Shown here piece after piece: positions 7,500-8,344 of a DNA stretch of 8,344 bases. The translations under genes and the position numbers were made by a program. The notes under the pieces were generated by a model. It was not told the DNA's origin and ran no database searches. It was given only the letters and a program-made list of their open reading frames with translations. The stretch spans positions 1-8,344 of the forward strand of contig CALCFP010000020.1 in NCBI GenBank assembly GCA_937900725.1, in the 5' to 3' direction. The stretch's first letter is position 1. Each line of letters opens with the position of its first letter. Source of the stretch: an uncultured Bacteroidota bacterium (GTDB taxonomy: Bacteria; Bacteroidota; Bacteroidia; Bacteroidales; SZUA-534).

Positions 7500-8344
7500 T
7501 TATCCCTTTTATCAGATTGATAGCGAAGAACTTCATGAAGTCGGCGTCGGCCCAATCCACGCGGGAATTATCGAACCGGGTCACTTCCGTTTCATTTGCA
7601 ACGGCGAGCAGATTCTTCATCTCGAGATTCAACTCGGATATCAGCATCGCGGGCTTGAAACCCTGATGTTGGAGAAGAAGAAACTGCTTCAGCGTGCTAC
7701 ATTGGCCGAAAACATTACGGGTGACACAACTGTCGGTCACTCTGTCGCTTTCGCAAATGCGTGGGAGAGCCTTTGCGCTTTCGTTCCTGACCGACAACTG
7801 CAAATGGAACGTGCTTTCGCCATCGAAAACGAGCGCATCGCCATACACACGGGCGATTTGAGCGGTATCTGCACTGATATAGCCTATCAACTTGGCAATT
7901 CAGTCTTCGGACGCTTGCGTACGCCTGTAATCAACTATTTCCAGCGTTGGGCAGGCAACCGTTTCGCAAAAGGGCTTATACGTCCAGGCAAGACAAATTT
8001 CCCTTTCACAAAGGAACTTGCATCGCAGTGGATTGATATGATAAGCGCCTATCAGCCTGATTTTGAGGAAATGGCCGACCGTACTTTCGACCTTCCGTCT
8101 GTGTTGTCGCGTATAGAGCGCACGGGCATTGTAACCACTGAAACCGCTATGCAGATTGGTATGGTGGGGATGGCAGGCCGTGCAAGCGGACTCACTCGCG
8201 ACATTCGAGCATCACATCCTTTCGGTTATTATTCTGAAATCGGTTATAAGCCTGTAACCGAACCTGTCGGTGACGTTTTCTGCCGTGCAAGGATTCGTTA
8301 CGAGGAGATTCTCAAGTCGATAGAAATGATGAAAACCATTATCG
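7480..8344 (+). CDS. NuoD/HyfG-like large subunit lacking the N-terminal Ni-Fe cysteines, partial at the right edge
   Basis: An open frame of 288 codons from ATG 7480 to the window edge with no stop; the C-terminal part lies outside. Group 4 hydrogenase large-subunit features are clear: VGVGPIHAGIIEPGHFRF (21-38), LGYQHRGLETLM (52-63) with Glu60 of the HRG(M/V/L)E motif, ERxxxHTGDLSGI (118-130), AGRASGLTRDIRASHPFGYY (232-251) and GDVFCRARIRYEEILKSIE (264-282). The L1 nickel motif, DRVCGICGFAH in HycE-like proteins, is here ENITGDTTVGH (77-87): both cysteines are threonine (80, 83) and His87 is kept. Family knowledge says a Ni-Fe site cannot form normally without these, so it fits Ehr-type (energy-converting hydrogenase related) complexes rather than a hydrogenase. 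The second cysteine pair near the C terminus is not visible. The start overlaps the nuoC-like gene by 20 bases, and no in-frame ATG lies nearby upstream. The family is certain; the substrate is unknown. Confidence 0.92.
   Translation, partial: MLSTIANYPFYQIDSEELHEVGVGPIHAGIIEPGHFRFICNGEQILHLEIQLGYQHRGLETLMLEKKKLLQRATLAENITGDTTVGHSVAFANAWESLCAFVPDRQLQMERAFAIENERIAIHTGDLSGICTDIAYQLGNSVFGRLRTPVINYFQRWAGNRFAKGLIRPGKTNFPFTKELASQWIDMISAYQPDFEEMADRTFDLPSVLSRIERTGIVTTETAMQIGMVGMAGRASGLTRDIRASHPFGYYSEIGYKPVTEPVGDVFCRARIRYEEILKSIEMMKTII

Noticed and set aside
7456..7890. 144-codon minus-strand open frame across the nuoC-nuoD junction
   Set aside because: The plus strand carries the NuoD-like gene with clear family motifs; this gene has no stop inside the window and so is easily missed. 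The antisense frame has no support.
128..8344. Complex I (nuo) operon
   Set aside because: HyfB-type C-terminal extensions, the presence of HyfE, the PVDDPKTHLELTM form of the NuoH-like protein and the VGPIHAGIIEPGHFRF start of the large subunit all place it with group 4 hydrogenase-type complexes rather than nuo.
1..8344. CRISPR arrays, tRNA or rRNA genes, insertion sequences
   Set aside because: No repeat-spacer pattern, tRNA-like fold, transposase frame or terminal inverted repeats were seen; nearly the whole window is coding.

Overview
The window holds most of one operon, all on the + strand, encoding a membrane-bound complex of the group 4 [NiFe]-hydrogenase / complex I superfamily (Hyf/Hyc-like). 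Seven genes are packed tightly: two full-length HyfB-type antiporter-like subunits in tandem, an HyfC (NuoH-like) membrane anchor, HyfE, a third antiporter-like subunit HyfF, a small NuoC-like protein, and a NuoD-like large subunit that runs off the right edge. The first five form a membrane arm. The last two start the soluble arm that docks onto it. The small [4Fe-4S] subunit (NuoB/HyfI type), any ferredoxin-like subunit (NuoI/HyfA/HyfH type) and the electron-input partner are not in the window and would be expected beyond the right edge.

The host is probably a member of Bacteroidota, at moderate confidence. Translation starts mostly lack a Shine-Dalgarno sequence and have A/T-rich leaders, a TAnnTTTG-type -7 element lies just ahead of the first gene, and codon use favours TTG (Leu) and TCG (Ser). 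No phylogenetic marker gene is present.

Layout: 1-127 is an AT-rich leader with a candidate promoter; 128-2110 and 2115-4133 are the hyfB-type paralogs; 4138-5028 is hyfC; 5054-5683 is hyfE; 5696-7120 is hyfF; 7125-7499 is nuoC-like; 7480-8344 and beyond is nuoD-like, overlapping the previous gene by 20 bases. Gaps between genes are 4 to 25 bases, so they are almost certainly co-transcribed.

The most notable point is in the large subunit. The N-terminal CxxC motif that supplies two of the four cysteine ligands of the Ni-Fe site is replaced by Thr-Gly-Asp-Thr, while the surrounding hydrogenase-type sequence and a following His are kept. The complex is therefore unlikely to be a hydrogenase. 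It fits the energy-converting-hydrogenase-related (Ehr) complexes: ion-pumping relatives of group 4 hydrogenases that lack the Ni-Fe ligands and have an unsettled substrate. Three antiporter-like subunits plus HyfE imply several ion-translocating paths coupled to this unknown redox reaction.
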